In this document: one piece after another, positions 47,040 to 57,418 of the stretch | Layout of the letters: every line of letters begins with the position of its first letter | Position numbering within the stretch: the first letter of the stretch is position 1 | Assembly (NCBI GenBank): GCA_936450465.1 | Contig: OW388289.1 | Coordinates: 82,702,868-82,766,867 of the forward strand | DNA: 64,000 nucleotides | Origin: Gibbula magus | Taxonomy: Eukaryota > Mollusca > Gastropoda > Trochida > Trochidae | Direction: 5' to 3' | Made by a program: the position numbers and the translations under genes | Notes under the pieces: model-generated | What the model saw: only the letters and a program-made list of their open reading frames with translations | What the model was told of the DNA's origin: nothing | Database searches by the model: none

Positions 47040-47545
47040 TTTAATGATTTCAATTGATATTTCAATCATTACACCTCGTTCCCACCCTTTATCACTTTGT
47101 TGAGTGTCAGTGGGTACATGTAATTTTGTCTACAAAAAGCAAGAGCATTACGAAGCAAGATATTACTTAGCTGAAATCGTCCTCCTTTTTCTATTAAACT
47201 ATTGATTTGATTTGTGTTTCTATTCACTTCTTACTTCAAGTTCTCACCCAACCCTCGACAGATGACTATGGTACATTACACATATATTCATTTTAGGTCT
47301 CCACCCTTTCATGTTTTAATATCATTCCTACACCCTTCTGAACCCTATCGGGTGTCGGTGGGTTCATGCTATTGTGTCTGCAAAATAAAGGCAAGAGAAA
47401 TAATGAAGAAATATTTCAATTCGTTGAGAAACTCCCTCGTTTTTCGATAAAACTATTGATTCGTTTCTATTCACTCTTTACTTCAAGTTCTCTCACAACA
47501 CTCATCATATGAGTAAGGTACATTACTTTTCAACCTACCTGCATC
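47040..47545. repeat. two tandem copies of a ~265-bp repeat
   Basis: The blocks 'gagtgtcagtgggtacatg..attttgtctacaaaa', 'aaactattgatt.g.tttctattcact.tttacttcaagttctc' and 'gtacattac' occur in both 47090-47280 and 47345-47530. The rest of 46758-48965 shows no recognised feature. Confidence 0.6.
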
Positions 47546-48965
47546 AACAAGATACAACGTTTTTAAAGAATTCTTTCAAATTAACTTAGGGCGTCAGTTC
47601 TGACATACTCACAAGAAGTACGTATTTAGGGTGGAATCATGTCGTGCGTGACAAATTTGTAAAGATTCAAATAGTACATAGAACTGAATAACATCTTTAA
47701 CATTAATTAAAAGGAATATTTGGTCTCACGCGAATGAATCTGTTCGCACATTTGACTGATTTGAAGGACATACGGTCGCCGAGTGAATGCATGTGAATGT
47801 ATGTGTGTGGTAAACTACATCCAGTATTTCACATTTGCAAAATAATTTCTCATGTAATGTATTTTCAGAAATGACAATGTAAAATAGTTTAATTTTGTCT
47901 GATACTCTTTTAAATAATAACTTCTTTTACAACGGGTAAAAAACAAACAGAAAACAAACAAAAAACTAACAACTAATTTTGTAATTAACGTGTTGTTATT
48001 TCAAGTCATGGTTTGTAGGATGGATGGTCGAGCACCTAATATACACTTTCTAAAGAAAATTAATTTTCTTTCCGATAACGTATCAAACGCTATCAAATCG
48101 ATTCTATGTCTCTGTTTACTATAGATAAGATATGGAAAATACGTTTGAACAATTTCATATGCATCAATGTCCGGTTTTCGATCATGATCGAGATTTTAAA
48201 CCCTTATAATGTGACCATATGAAATGGATTACCATTAACTAGTAATGTTCATGAATAGACTATACTTCTCGATGAAATAGTACCATTAATGAAATTTGAC
48301 ACATGTGATCCTAAGATCCTAACATGATTTTTAACGGGAACACGCAAGTCTCTATTAACGTGCTGTTATTCATTTTGCCCTGTCTATTTCATTCTTCAGA
48401 GAATCCACACTTTATTGCAAACTACCCTTCCCGACACAGTCATAACACATAATAGTATATATGTGTAGCTTCATGATGAATGTGTGACTTGGTAATAGTA
48501 AAGGGGTGATGTTATGCTGTAGAAGTATTATAGGGGGTGATTCTAATCTGACAAGACTAACACTGTCAACATATCTTTGTGAATTTCAAGATAACTGTTT
48601 GTTATAGGTTTGTCATGTTAAGTTACAAAGGATAAGATCACATACATAGGACCTTCATGTAAAACATATTAACATATAACAGAGAATTCTCATATAAGGT
48701 ATAATTTAATTTTATTTATTCAAGTATGGAGAGTTACAATAATACAGACAGACAGAAAATATAGTCGCAAGCTATGACAAATGGATTCAAAGCTATTAAA
48801 GCTCAACAAGTACAAACATAATCATGTTAGCTATCAACCCTGAAATTTTCATGAAGATTGGTTACTGCATTTAGCTACAGCAGCATGTTTTATGTGACCA
48901 ATTTAAAATTGATGAATCCTTAAAAATGTACAATAGAGAAGAGAGGTATTTTATATTTAGTTATT

Positions 48966-49496
48966 TTACAAAGACTCCAACTTCCCAAGGTTTCCAGGTA
49001 CGCCTAGACCAGGCTTGCTTTTCACATACAACCTTCTTTTAACTGGTTTGATTTCTTCTACTTTTCTAGAATGAGTCATTCTTATGAAATGCTTTGGTAC
49101 GTTTAAACTACGTAGCAATTTGTGAAATTCCTTGTAACCGATTGGTCTTCTTTGCGATTTGGAATGAGAATTTAAGATAACAAAACGAATAAGTTGAACC
49201 ACATTTGAATTTTTCAGAACATTCCGATTTCGTAGCACAATTTCCAAGTTTTCATCTTTCAGCGTCAGAGCATTTGACTCTATTCCTTTCTTAACAAATA
49301 ACCACAACCCCATAAGCTTTCCCATAGTCTTTATGGAAGAAATGTTTTTGAGAAGATCATTTGGAATTTTTAACAAAATGTCAGTAATATTTCCAGATGG
49401 CTTCTCCTCCTTGTCATCATCGCTTTGTGTTGACGTGTTGTCATCATTCGCAATCTTCTGCCCCACTGCTGATGAGGTCGGTGTCTGAGAATTCAC
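48966..49496 (-). CDS. Polinton/adintovirus-associated hypothetical protein
   Basis: It encodes 176 residues with a Ser/Thr/Asp-rich N-terminus, a helical middle (ILLKIPNDLLKNISSIKTMG) and a basic C-terminus (KPVKRRLYVKSKPGLGVPG). The basic tail suggests a nucleic-acid-associated minor virion protein; this is inference from position and charge only. Confidence 0.45.
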   Translation of the reverse strand: MNSQTPTSSAVGQKIANDDNTSTQSDDDKEEKPSGNITDILLKIPNDLLKNISSIKTMGKLMGLWLFVKKGIESNALTLKDENLEIVLRNRNVLKNSNVVQLIRFVILNSHSKSQRRPIGYKEFHKLLRSLNVPKHFIRMTHSRKVEEIKPVKRRLYVKSKPGLGVPGNLGKLESL

Positions 49497-49679
49497 TTCT
49501 GCTATCTCCGAGAATTCGCTGTCGCTACTATTGGTATCTGTTGATGTCCCTTCGATTCTTTGACTGATGTCTCCTCCCGATCCCGATACTCCTGCTGTTG
49601 CTGCTGTCTTCTGTCTTTCTGTTCCGATAGGAGTTTCTGATAGACAGGTCTTGGCAGCAGGATGAATGGATCGGCCATG

Positions 49680-50015
49680 TTAATTTTCGGCTGATGATGA
49701 GTTAGATAAATAGCTCAGCAATGATTTTATGCAAGTGCGCACAACAGAATGATGATATATCAGTAGCTCTCGTTTCTCTTGACGTCTGACTGTCTTGCTC
49801 ACCAATGTCCTTATGAGATTTTTGTGACGTCGCAGTTTTGTTTTATCTTTATCCAATAGAGGAATATTTCCTCTCAGAATATTATAAATCATTGATATTA
49901 TTGCTTTGAACTGATCACTAGAAATGTATGTTAGCAAGGCTTTACTTTGTTTACCATTAACCTCTTCCAAAGTGCGTAAAAAAGACACATTTTTCATAAG
50001 TAGTTCACTCATCAC
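49680..50015 (-). CDS. small basic helical protein of the Polinton relic
   Basis: It encodes 111 residues. The middle (ISMIYNILRGNIPLLDKDK, then KLRRHKNLIRTLVSKTVRR) resembles a small basic ORF repeatedly seen in animal Polintons. Function unknown. It lies between the ATPase-side genes and the 176-residue ORF, same strand. Confidence 0.5.
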   Translation of the reverse strand: MMSELLMKNVSFLRTLEEVNGKQSKALLTYISSDQFKAIISMIYNILRGNIPLLDKDKTKLRRHKNLIRTLVSKTVRRQEKRELLIYHHSVVRTCIKSLLSYLSNSSSAEN

Positions 50016-50097
50016 GATTTGTCAGTGGTGTTGACAATTCGATGGTTCTACAGTAAATGAACCAACTCTGTTCGATCAAGATAATTTCAACTGATGC

Positions 50098-50322
50098 TTA
50101 TTCATAGAGGACTATCTTTCTTTTAACCACATAGTAAAATGGTCCTCCCCAACGATTTGGTATATCTACACCTTTAGCCATACGACGATTGAGTTCTTTC
50201 ACCGCCAATGCTTTACTAGCATACCAGATTTCACATTGAAATAATATAGTTTCCGTTTCTAACGTTGGGCGAGCCACTATCATCCAAGAATACTCCTTTG
50301 TCCCTCCTCCCATGACTGACAC
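50098..50322 (-). CDS. short ORF of the Polinton relic, unrecognised
   Basis: It encodes 74 residues (starts MSVMGGGTKEYSWMIVARP) with no recognised motif. Retained only because it is collinear with and close to flanking Polinton ORFs. Confidence 0.3.
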   Translation of the reverse strand: MSVMGGGTKEYSWMIVARPTLETETILFQCEIWYASKALAVKELNRRMAKGVDIPNRWGGPFYYVVKRKIVLYE

Positions 50323-50537
50323 TCAAGAGAAAAAATAGAAAAATGAACTAATTCAAAGGAGTTGTGTCGTTTTATAGGTATTTATTTAGCTCTATATACC
50401 CAGCATTCCTCACCAGGGAATATTCCGGTCCTCAAACGTCCATATTGTGTATTGTTAGATGTTAAGTAGATAAGAAGATATCCAAATTCTTTACCTTCTA
50501 CTGCATCTTTCCAAAACTCGTTAAAGTATTGCGCCTT

Positions 50538-51056
50538 TCAGGGGAATATCTGACTCGCGAGAATTTTATACTCGCTCATAGATCTTGCATTATTCAACAA
50601 CGCAAAATATTGACTATTGAGAGAAATGGCACGGCTACTATCTCCCTTCGGAAATGCGCTTTGATTTAAAACGAATACTGTGATTCCAAGGTGATGTGAA
50701 TAAATAGTGAAGAGTTCCACCATCAGTTCACTACGACTCAATTTTATCATCAAGTCGTCCAAAACTATAACTGTTTGTTTCTCTGACTTTTCAGACCATA
50801 GTCGAAGGTCATTTTCTGTTGGTAGACCATGATGAAACTCAATGTTTGGAACAGTGTCTTCCATTTCTGTGTAAGCCGTTTGCCAGATTGAGTAACAGTA
50901 AATGATATTCCTCGGTGGATGATCGAACATGGTGTCAGCATTTTGCAACACTCTTTTCATCCATTGAGTTTTACCTGATGAAGTACCGCCAATGACCATA
51001 CAGACGGATGGTGTTTTAAAGAGGATTAAACACTCTTTTCCCATAGCATGATCCAT
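50538..51056 (-). CDS. FtsK/HerA-type genome-packaging ATPase (Polinton)
   Basis: It encodes 172 residues. Walker A is VIGGTSSGKTQWMKRVL (residues ~22-38) and Walker B is QTVIVLDDLMIKLSR (~95-109). A later helix-strand pair includes TVFVLNQSAFPKG (~131-143), the sensor region. In this family the ATPase pumps DNA into capsids. The ORF is open and has a normal start, but looks short at its C-terminus compared with usual family length. Upstream and downstream genes are broken. Confidence 0.75.
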   Translation of the reverse strand: MDHAMGKECLILFKTPSVCMVIGGTSSGKTQWMKRVLQNADTMFDHPPRNIIYCYSIWQTAYTEMEDTVPNIEFHHGLPTENDLRLWSEKSEKQTVIVLDDLMIKLSRSELMVELFTIYSHHLGITVFVLNQSAFPKGDSSRAISLNSQYFALLNNARSMSEYKILASQIFP

Positions 51057-51185
51057 GACCGTCTCTTACTCGTGTTCAAAGTCAACTAAAGCAATCTGAG
51101 AAAGTTCAGATATGTTAATACCTTTCTGTTAATAATTGATAACAGAGACAGACTTAAACAAGTGGTTGTCACTAAGGTGACATGA

Positions 51186-51765
51186 TCCCCCGCCGCAAAT
51201 TAATACTTCAAAATTGAAAAATAATGTCAAAATCAGCAAAATCGACTGTCAAACATGTCGGAAAAGTCAAAGATCCACTATGACCTTGAGAATAATGTCA
51301 AGGTCACCAAAATCTAATCAGCCCTTTGTCTTCCCTAGGAGGTGATTTGTGTAAGATATGATGGAATTCCTGTGAATGGTTCTTGAGATATCCCGCTGAC
51401 AACCTTTACATGTACATTAACATGTCGAAAAATTCAAAGTTCCGTTGTGACCTTGAAAATAATGTCAAGGTCACCAAAATCTAATCAGCCCTTTGTCTTT
51501 CCTTCGAGAAGCTATGTGTAAAATATGAAGAGAATCCAGCGAATGGTTCTTGAGATATCCTGCTGACAAGGATAAAATAGCAAAGTCTTGTTGTGACCTT
51601 GAAATGAAGGTCAAGGTCACAAACCTATGTATGAACATTACTCTTCCCATGATGAACCCATATGCAAAATATGAAAAGAATCCAGTGAATAGTATTTGAG
51701 TTATTCCATTTCGTACGCAGCCGAATACTATATCCCCCGCTTCGCGCTAAACGCGGGGATAACAA
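51186..51765. mobile_element. GC-hairpin element with TGACCTTGA.AAT modules inside the Polinton relic
   Basis: The left end is gatcccccgccgc and the right end has a hairpin-like cccccgcttcgcgctaaacgcgggga. Modules carry 'tgtgaccttgaaaataatgt', 'caaggtcaccaaaatctaat' and 'cagccctttgtctt' at 51285 and 51450, with a third decayed one near 51590. No GGAC tract is seen in this copy. Confidence 0.55.
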
Positions 51766-52000
51766 ACAAACAAAAAATTTCGTTTTAATCATAGTTTTTA
51801 TTACAATTTTCAGTTTCAATACAATTTCACCACTGTGATACCAATGATGTATAGGTGTGGATACGGTGAAGAATTTGACAGGTGTCACAAGCACAAAATT
51901 GAATGCTCTTTTGAATTAAGGAACACCTGAACCTTTGAAAAAAAAAGCACATTTCATCTAGTCTGTTCAACACCATAGAACAATAGATTTTAGCTTATAT

Positions 52001-52440
52001 CTAATACATGCAAGACAAACAAGACTCGCTACAATATCTAAAGTAATTGCAAACAAATGTAGAAACATATCTGTCATTGAAAGTTAGATAATTTACATCA
52101 AATCTATGTACAATCTCATCCATATTTAAAAGTGATTTAAACTTACACAATAGATAATAGAGACAGTACATTCCACATGTTTCTGAATTAGAGGATTGTA
52201 TCTGAAATGTATCGTTAATGTAAAAGTCGACTTGATATTTTAAATAGCGATCAAACACTTTATCCACAGGTTTCTCAGCCAGACTATCAAAAATTTCGGC
52301 ATTGTTGTCTTTCAAGTAGATAGCGATCCAATGACGTCCACGATGGCTGGCTCTCTCGGTGTTGACTACAAGGCCTTTCACACGCTGTTTCAGACTGATA
52401 GTGGGTAGAGTAACTTTTGCATAAACACCAATAGTCCAGT
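52001..52440 (-). pseudogene. adenain/Ulp1-like cysteine protease (Polinton), N-terminus replaced by satellite
   Basis: Catalytic elements are visible in order: His in HRGRHWIAIYL, the acidic/Asn-type residue region AEIFDSLAEKP, and Cys in SNSETCGMYCLYYLL. They are followed by a C-terminal helical part ending YFRYCSESCLSCMY. The frame runs upstream into a 160-bp satellite that has no protease content. In the family, this enzyme matures capsid proteins. Confidence 0.72.
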
Positions 52441-52484
52441 AGAAATTGCATTTAACCCGGACATTTAGTATAACAAGCAAATTT

Positions 52485-53310
52485 ATGACAAAATGACCCC
52501 GAATAGGGTACTTGATCACCATGAAAAACCCAACCAAAATCAACCTTGGGGAAATTGTCATTTTGGGGTAAAAACCTAAAAAATCATAAGAAAATTGCTT
52601 AATATTTTTATAAAAAGAATTACAATTAGTTTGAATATCATATTTTATGTCTAAATGAACCCATATGGGGTACTTGATCACCATGGAAAACCCAACCAAA
52701 ATCAACCTTGGGGAAATTGTCATTTTGGGGTAAAAACCTAAAAAATCATAAGAAAATTGCTTAATATTTTTATAAAAAGAATTACAATTAGTTTATATAT
52801 CATATTTTATGTCTAAATGAACCCATATGGGGGTACTTGATCACCATGGAAAACCCAACCAAAATCAACCTAAGGGAAATTGTCATTTTGGGGTAAAAAC
52901 CTAAAAAAAAACATAAGAAAATTGCTTCATATTTGAGAAAAGAATTACGATTAGTAAAACTAGAAAATTGTGAACATGAACCCACATGGAGTACTTACTG
53001 GCCATGGAAAACCAAACCAAAATAATCCTTTGGGATATTAACATTGTAAAAAAACTTTAAAAAGATGGGGAAATTGCTAAATATTTAATGAAAAGAGTTA
53101 TTTTTAGTTTAATATGAAAATTGTGTGTCTGTATGAACCAAAATGGTGTACCTTTTCAAAATGGAAAAATCAACCTTGGGGATAATTTTGAGTATAATTA
53201 TCCAAAAAAGATAGGAAAACACTTTGAAATGTCCACATATTTTGCGAAGAGTTATTCTCAGTACAACAAGGTAATTTTATTTCTAAATGAACCTACATGA
53301 AGTACTTGTA
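52485..53310. repeat. satellite array, period ~154-163 bp
   Basis: Units start near 52506, 52668, 52831, 52989, 53146 and 53300. Each has 'gggtacttgatcaccatgg', 'aaaacccaaccaaaatcaac' and 'gggaaattgtcattttgggg' or decayed forms. Copies nearest the protease are the most alike; divergence rises to the right. Confidence 0.8.
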
Positions 53311-53879
53311 ATATCCGAATGTAAAATGTAACAAGCAGTAAATCAAGCAAAATCTGCGAATGAGTGAATCTGTGGATCACAATCAACCTGAAGGGAAGTT
53401 CTAATTTTGAGGTCAAATCTTATAAAAAAGATATGGAGATATTTCAATTTTGTTTTAATGACCTTTATTTCATGAATAAGTAGCAATATATGACTCATTG
53501 TCATTACATTGGACATCATTGAATACTTTTGCATTTAAATGTAAATTATTTAGGTCAGTGACTGTTTTATAAGATACTGGATAGAAGCCTGCAGTCTGTC
53601 GAAAGCATCATTGTAGAGATAAATGCCTGTCTTTAACATACTTGAAGAAAAACAAGACATCCAAGACTATCTGTATTGCAAATGATGACCAGAGGTGCAC
53701 GTTTTGATGGATACGCAAAACAGTATTGTTTTGAACATTTTTGGTGTTATTACTAAGAATTGTAAACACCTGACAAACCTGGCTACGAGTGCTTGATGTC
53801 TTTTTCACTAGAAACAACTAAGAAATATTTTAAAAGAACAAGTTTAAAAGATTGGTTTATAATTTCAACAAGGGTAATA
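53311..53879. other. AT-rich sequence without recognised feature
   Basis: Short minus-strand ORFs (53343-53534 and 53608-53817) show no domain. Confidence 0.4.
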
Positions 53880-54014
53880 TCATTTAAACATTTTGTTGGT
53901 GACTATGTTTAAAAGTTTGAAATAGTCTCTCTTCTTATGTGGATCGATCATGACGTGTTCTACAATTAAAGGATATCCTTGCTTGCTAGTTTCATAAATG
54001 ATGGAGAGACATGC
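53880..54014 (-). CDS. candidate 3'-terminal exon of an unidentified gene
   Basis: After a polypyrimidine acceptor (aattcttcag) the minus strand opens in phase 0: ACLSIIYETSKQGYPLIVEH, then VMIDPHKKRDYFKLLNIV and a stop. Composition is protein-like, and a possible donor (aaacatg|gtatgt) lies ~210 bases upstream on this strand. No family is recognised. Confidence 0.3.
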   Translation of the reverse strand, partial: ACLSIIYETSKQGYPLIVEHVMIDPHKKRDYFKLLNIVTNKMFK

Positions 54015-54479
54015 CTGAAGAATTAAAGAAATAATATAGATTACTGTCACAAATGATTCACAAATAACCAGTTTGTTTCACTTATGATACCATTCGCTAA
54101 AATGTGACATGCTCACCCAATTTGTATTTACTTTAAAATAAAAGAATGCTTTCTTTGTATTTAGTCAACTAAGAATGTTTAATGTAGAGATCATATATAG
54201 GATATCTTTCTTGTTTTGACACATACCATGTTTATCTCATCGTGTGAGGTAGAAATATTATATTTTCAATTTTCTACCTCACCAGGCCCCCCTAAGTAAT
54301 TGAAGGAAATGCGTCAATTTTGAAGAAAATCCATCTAAATTTGAAAGAAATGCGTCCATTACGGAAGAAAATGCTTCTTTTCTCGAAACAATCGCAGCAA
54401 TATCATGAGAGTGTAAAGTCTGGTCGCATCGTATGGCACAGTCGAGCTGAGTGTCTGCTGCTACCTCTGCTGTTGCTTA

Positions 54480-55094
54480 CTACTTCACGAACACGTTGCG
54501 AGCCTGATAAATTTCGATGAGGGAATTTCTCTGAGTCATGACGACGCAAGACAATGTCGATGTCAGTGCGGATTTAAATTCTATTTCGAGACTAACGTTT
54601 CCCGATTTCACCAAGTTAAGATACTGCGATTCTGCGCACATTTTGTCTATGTCAAAGAAGAAATAGGCATTCCCCAGAAGAAAATCCCTCCTCGTTATGT
54701 TGATGCCCTTGTCCTCATTCCACACCCCCATCCCATCGAGCATGTTAACGTAACAGGATACGTCATCTACGTCCGTCGGTACTACAGGCACACTGACGCC
54801 GTCCACGAGGAGAGTGAACTTTTTAACCATGGACGACTTGAAATTATACGGATTGCCGGTGTAGCTTCCATTCAAACTGACACTTTCCACCAAGCCGATG
54901 ATATACCTATTGGCAACCGGGTTAGAAACATTGTCTATGGAGTGACTCAGCTGACTCTTGGGAATGCTTGTCACTTTAACCTCGCTTTTCGTAAAGGGAT
55001 AAAGCGTGTTTGTCTTCTCAAACAAGGTGTTGTGAGCCAAAATCAAAGCGGGTTGACTTTCACCTTGCACACTTGCACACTTGCAGATAGGCAT
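54480..55094 (-). pseudogene. major capsid protein (double-jelly-roll) C-terminal half, Polinton/adintovirus-like
   Basis: It encodes 204 residues. Beta-rich sequence with RYIIGLVESVSLNGSY, NPYNFKSSMVKKFTLLVDGV and NITRRDFLLGNAYFFFDID, closing with SLIEIYQARNVFVK, fits the C-terminal jelly roll of Polinton capsid proteins. The N-terminal jelly roll is missing. A tandem tgcaagtg duplication near 55070-55086 shifts the frame, and only a short stretch of plausible upstream sequence (55098-55190) remains. Confidence 0.6.
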
Positions 55095-55169
55095 CCAAGA
55101 GTTGCACTTTAAACTCGTGAGTGGTCACGCTGCTTATCAAGCAAAATTTGGGTTCCGATCTGTACATTT

Positions 55170-55557
55170 TTAGATTGAGCTCCACCTCGTTAACTTGTCA
55201 CCACACAGTTCATGTACTTTCTTTTCGAGTTCATCTAAATAAGCAGCCTCCAATTTTATTTCAAACAGGTGACGCTTTTGTTTCACCACACGCTTGTGAT
55301 TGATGAGATTGATTCTACGATGATCAATAGGTCTACGTCGCCGACGTCGTGGAATGGAGACTGATTCACTCGTCACGTTGTAGTCCTTGAAAAGGTGGCA
55401 ATTCGATCTGCAACCCTCGTAGTAAGTTGTGAAGAACCTTCGTTCCAGCAAGACAGGTGTCCAGACGACTCCTCCAGAGAATTTTCCCCTCCTCAGCTAC
55501 TGCTCCATTCCGTCCAATCACCTTGAAGCGGTATCGTGTAAGATTGGTAGCACTCAT
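55170..55557 (-). pseudogene. frame-broken Polinton ORFs, unassigned
   Basis: Two overlapping frames (55557-55366 and 55451-55170) each look partly coding. One begins MSATNLTRYRFKVIGRNG; the other has a basic cluster (IPRRRRRRPIDHRR) and a helical end (EAAYLDELEKKVHELCG). They probably represent one small structural gene with a frame slip. Position next to the capsid gene suggests a minor capsid or core component; this is a guess. Confidence 0.4.
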
Positions 55558-55767
55558 TCTGTGGAGAGAAAAAAAATTAAAAAATTATTATTTTGTTTTT
55601 GTCGTTGACAATTTTAGTTTTTATCATGTAAGATTTTAAGAAGTTCTGCAAGATTTAATTTTTGTAAAACACATTTTAGTTTCATACATACAATTTTCAG
55701 TTTTCATTTACATGTTTTTATAAATGTGCAACAACATGTGCTACTGTTTGCTAGACACACTATATTT

Positions 55768-57003
55768 TCACTTAATATTGAGATAGTATTCTACAGTGGG
55801 GTTGAAACCATAAGGTCGAGATTCAATTCCATCTGATAAAAGGTAACGCTTGTCATCTTGAGGAGTTAGTGCTAATTTTTTAACTTTGTCCGTGAATAAT
55901 GTGTTATGAATGTAGCGAATTTGATGAAATGAAGGCATGGTTTGCTTATGTTTAAAAAGACAATCTTTAAACATTTGATGACGAAGGTGTTTCAGTTTGA
56001 AGTTTTCTTGAATACCTTTAGCAGTGAGTTTCTCAATCCTTTTACCCGGAGTTTCGTCAAATATATAGCTATAGTTTTTAGCTCTAAGCCCAACAAATTC
56101 TCTGATTGTTTTCCCACCCACTTCATCTTTCATCAAACCGATGGCCTTGTGTCTTTCCATTGAATGTAATGGATGCTGGATGGAGTAGTTTGAACTGTCA
56201 AAGAGATGAATGTTAGCCAACATAAAGTCTTGCGGATCACGAAGATGAGTACCTACGGGTGACCAGATTTGATACAGTAAGGAATCCGTATCCGTCATGC
56301 AGACGCGAAGATGATCGCTACTGTATTCCTTTAACATTATGTTGTAGCGGAAATCATACAGAAGTCTTTTAGCGTGTTCCAAAATAACAAAGCCCACGGA
56401 GACGGGTTGATTAAGGGTAACGGAAATTTTGTCCATGCTAAGAACCACAAGATTTTCTGAATAAATATTCATACTTTTGAAATTTGGTTTTGACGTAAAC
56501 CTCCTCAATCTTTCCTCAGTCGAGATTAACTCAATTTGTTGGTAATTTCTTACATTTTGAAGTTGTTTTCCGTAAACTGCATTCGAAAGCAATTTAAACA
56601 GATCTTTGGAGAAATCATCCGTGGCTTCTATTCGTTTTTTAGTGTTAAAGTCAATGTAAGGTTTCATCCATTTGGACTGAGTAAATCTTAACACTTTGTG
56701 AACTTTTTGTAGCTTTAAACCCAACTGTAAATACTGTTGTAAAGTTCCAGAGTAAATCACAGAGTGCTCTTTGTCTTTCAATGTGCCAAAGAGCTTGGAC
56801 CCTGTGGATGGTTTTTGTTGTTCTTTTTCCCTAATAGACCTAATTCTTTGAGTAAATCTCGATGATATGGTGAGAATTCTTCGAGGGGGATGCTTTCCTT
56901 ACAGGCGTCCATGGCCATGCCTGGGAGTGTAAAATATTGACAGGGGTCCACTTTGTAATAGCTAAGACACATATAGCGAAACGCCTCGAACACATCAATG
57001 TAA
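55768..57003 (-). pseudogene. protein-primed family B DNA polymerase, C-terminal part (Polinton)
   Basis: Upstream piece (about 57003-56800): FEAFRYMCLSYYKVDPCQY, then TLPGMAMDACKE, as before polymerase motif A. After a frame slip near 56810 in A-rich sequence, the main ORF (56781-55768, 337 residues) contains motif B (FKLLSNAVYGKQLQN) and the metal-binding motif C (CMTDTDSLLYQI). The thumb follows, ending in GFNPTVEYYLNIK. The exonuclease domain and most of the N-terminus are absent because the relic is truncated at ~57.0 kb. Confidence 0.78.
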
Positions 57004-57418
57004 TTTATGTTTTATATTAGTACGTGTTTAAATTTTTTATTATTCGTTACGTTTATTTTTACACATGGACTGGTACTTATTTATCATCATATTGCAACTT
57101 TTAAGCAAGTCTCTATCTTTATATTTTCTAAATAAATCCAGTTTGGGACAAACTGATCGTCATTGATAATTCCTTAATGGCTCTATTTGAATCGGTAAAT
57201 ACCAAAAAATATCAAGTATTTTTTTTTAAATTTACCTTAATCTAGACAAGAATGTTGAGACACGTAAACTTCTCACCTAATCAGCGGAACATGTAGTCCA
57301 TGTATGTCAGACGTAATCAGACAGACCGAGATACTGCTGGCTGGCGCAACGCGGCGCAACCATCAGATACAGTTTATGGGATCAAACGGAAGTCAGTTTG
57401 GGGCAGAAATCACACAAA
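57004..57418. other. 5' flank of the next gene
   Basis: No motif was supported as a promoter; it holds the right boundary of the Polinton relic without a visible terminal repeat. Confidence 0.35.
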
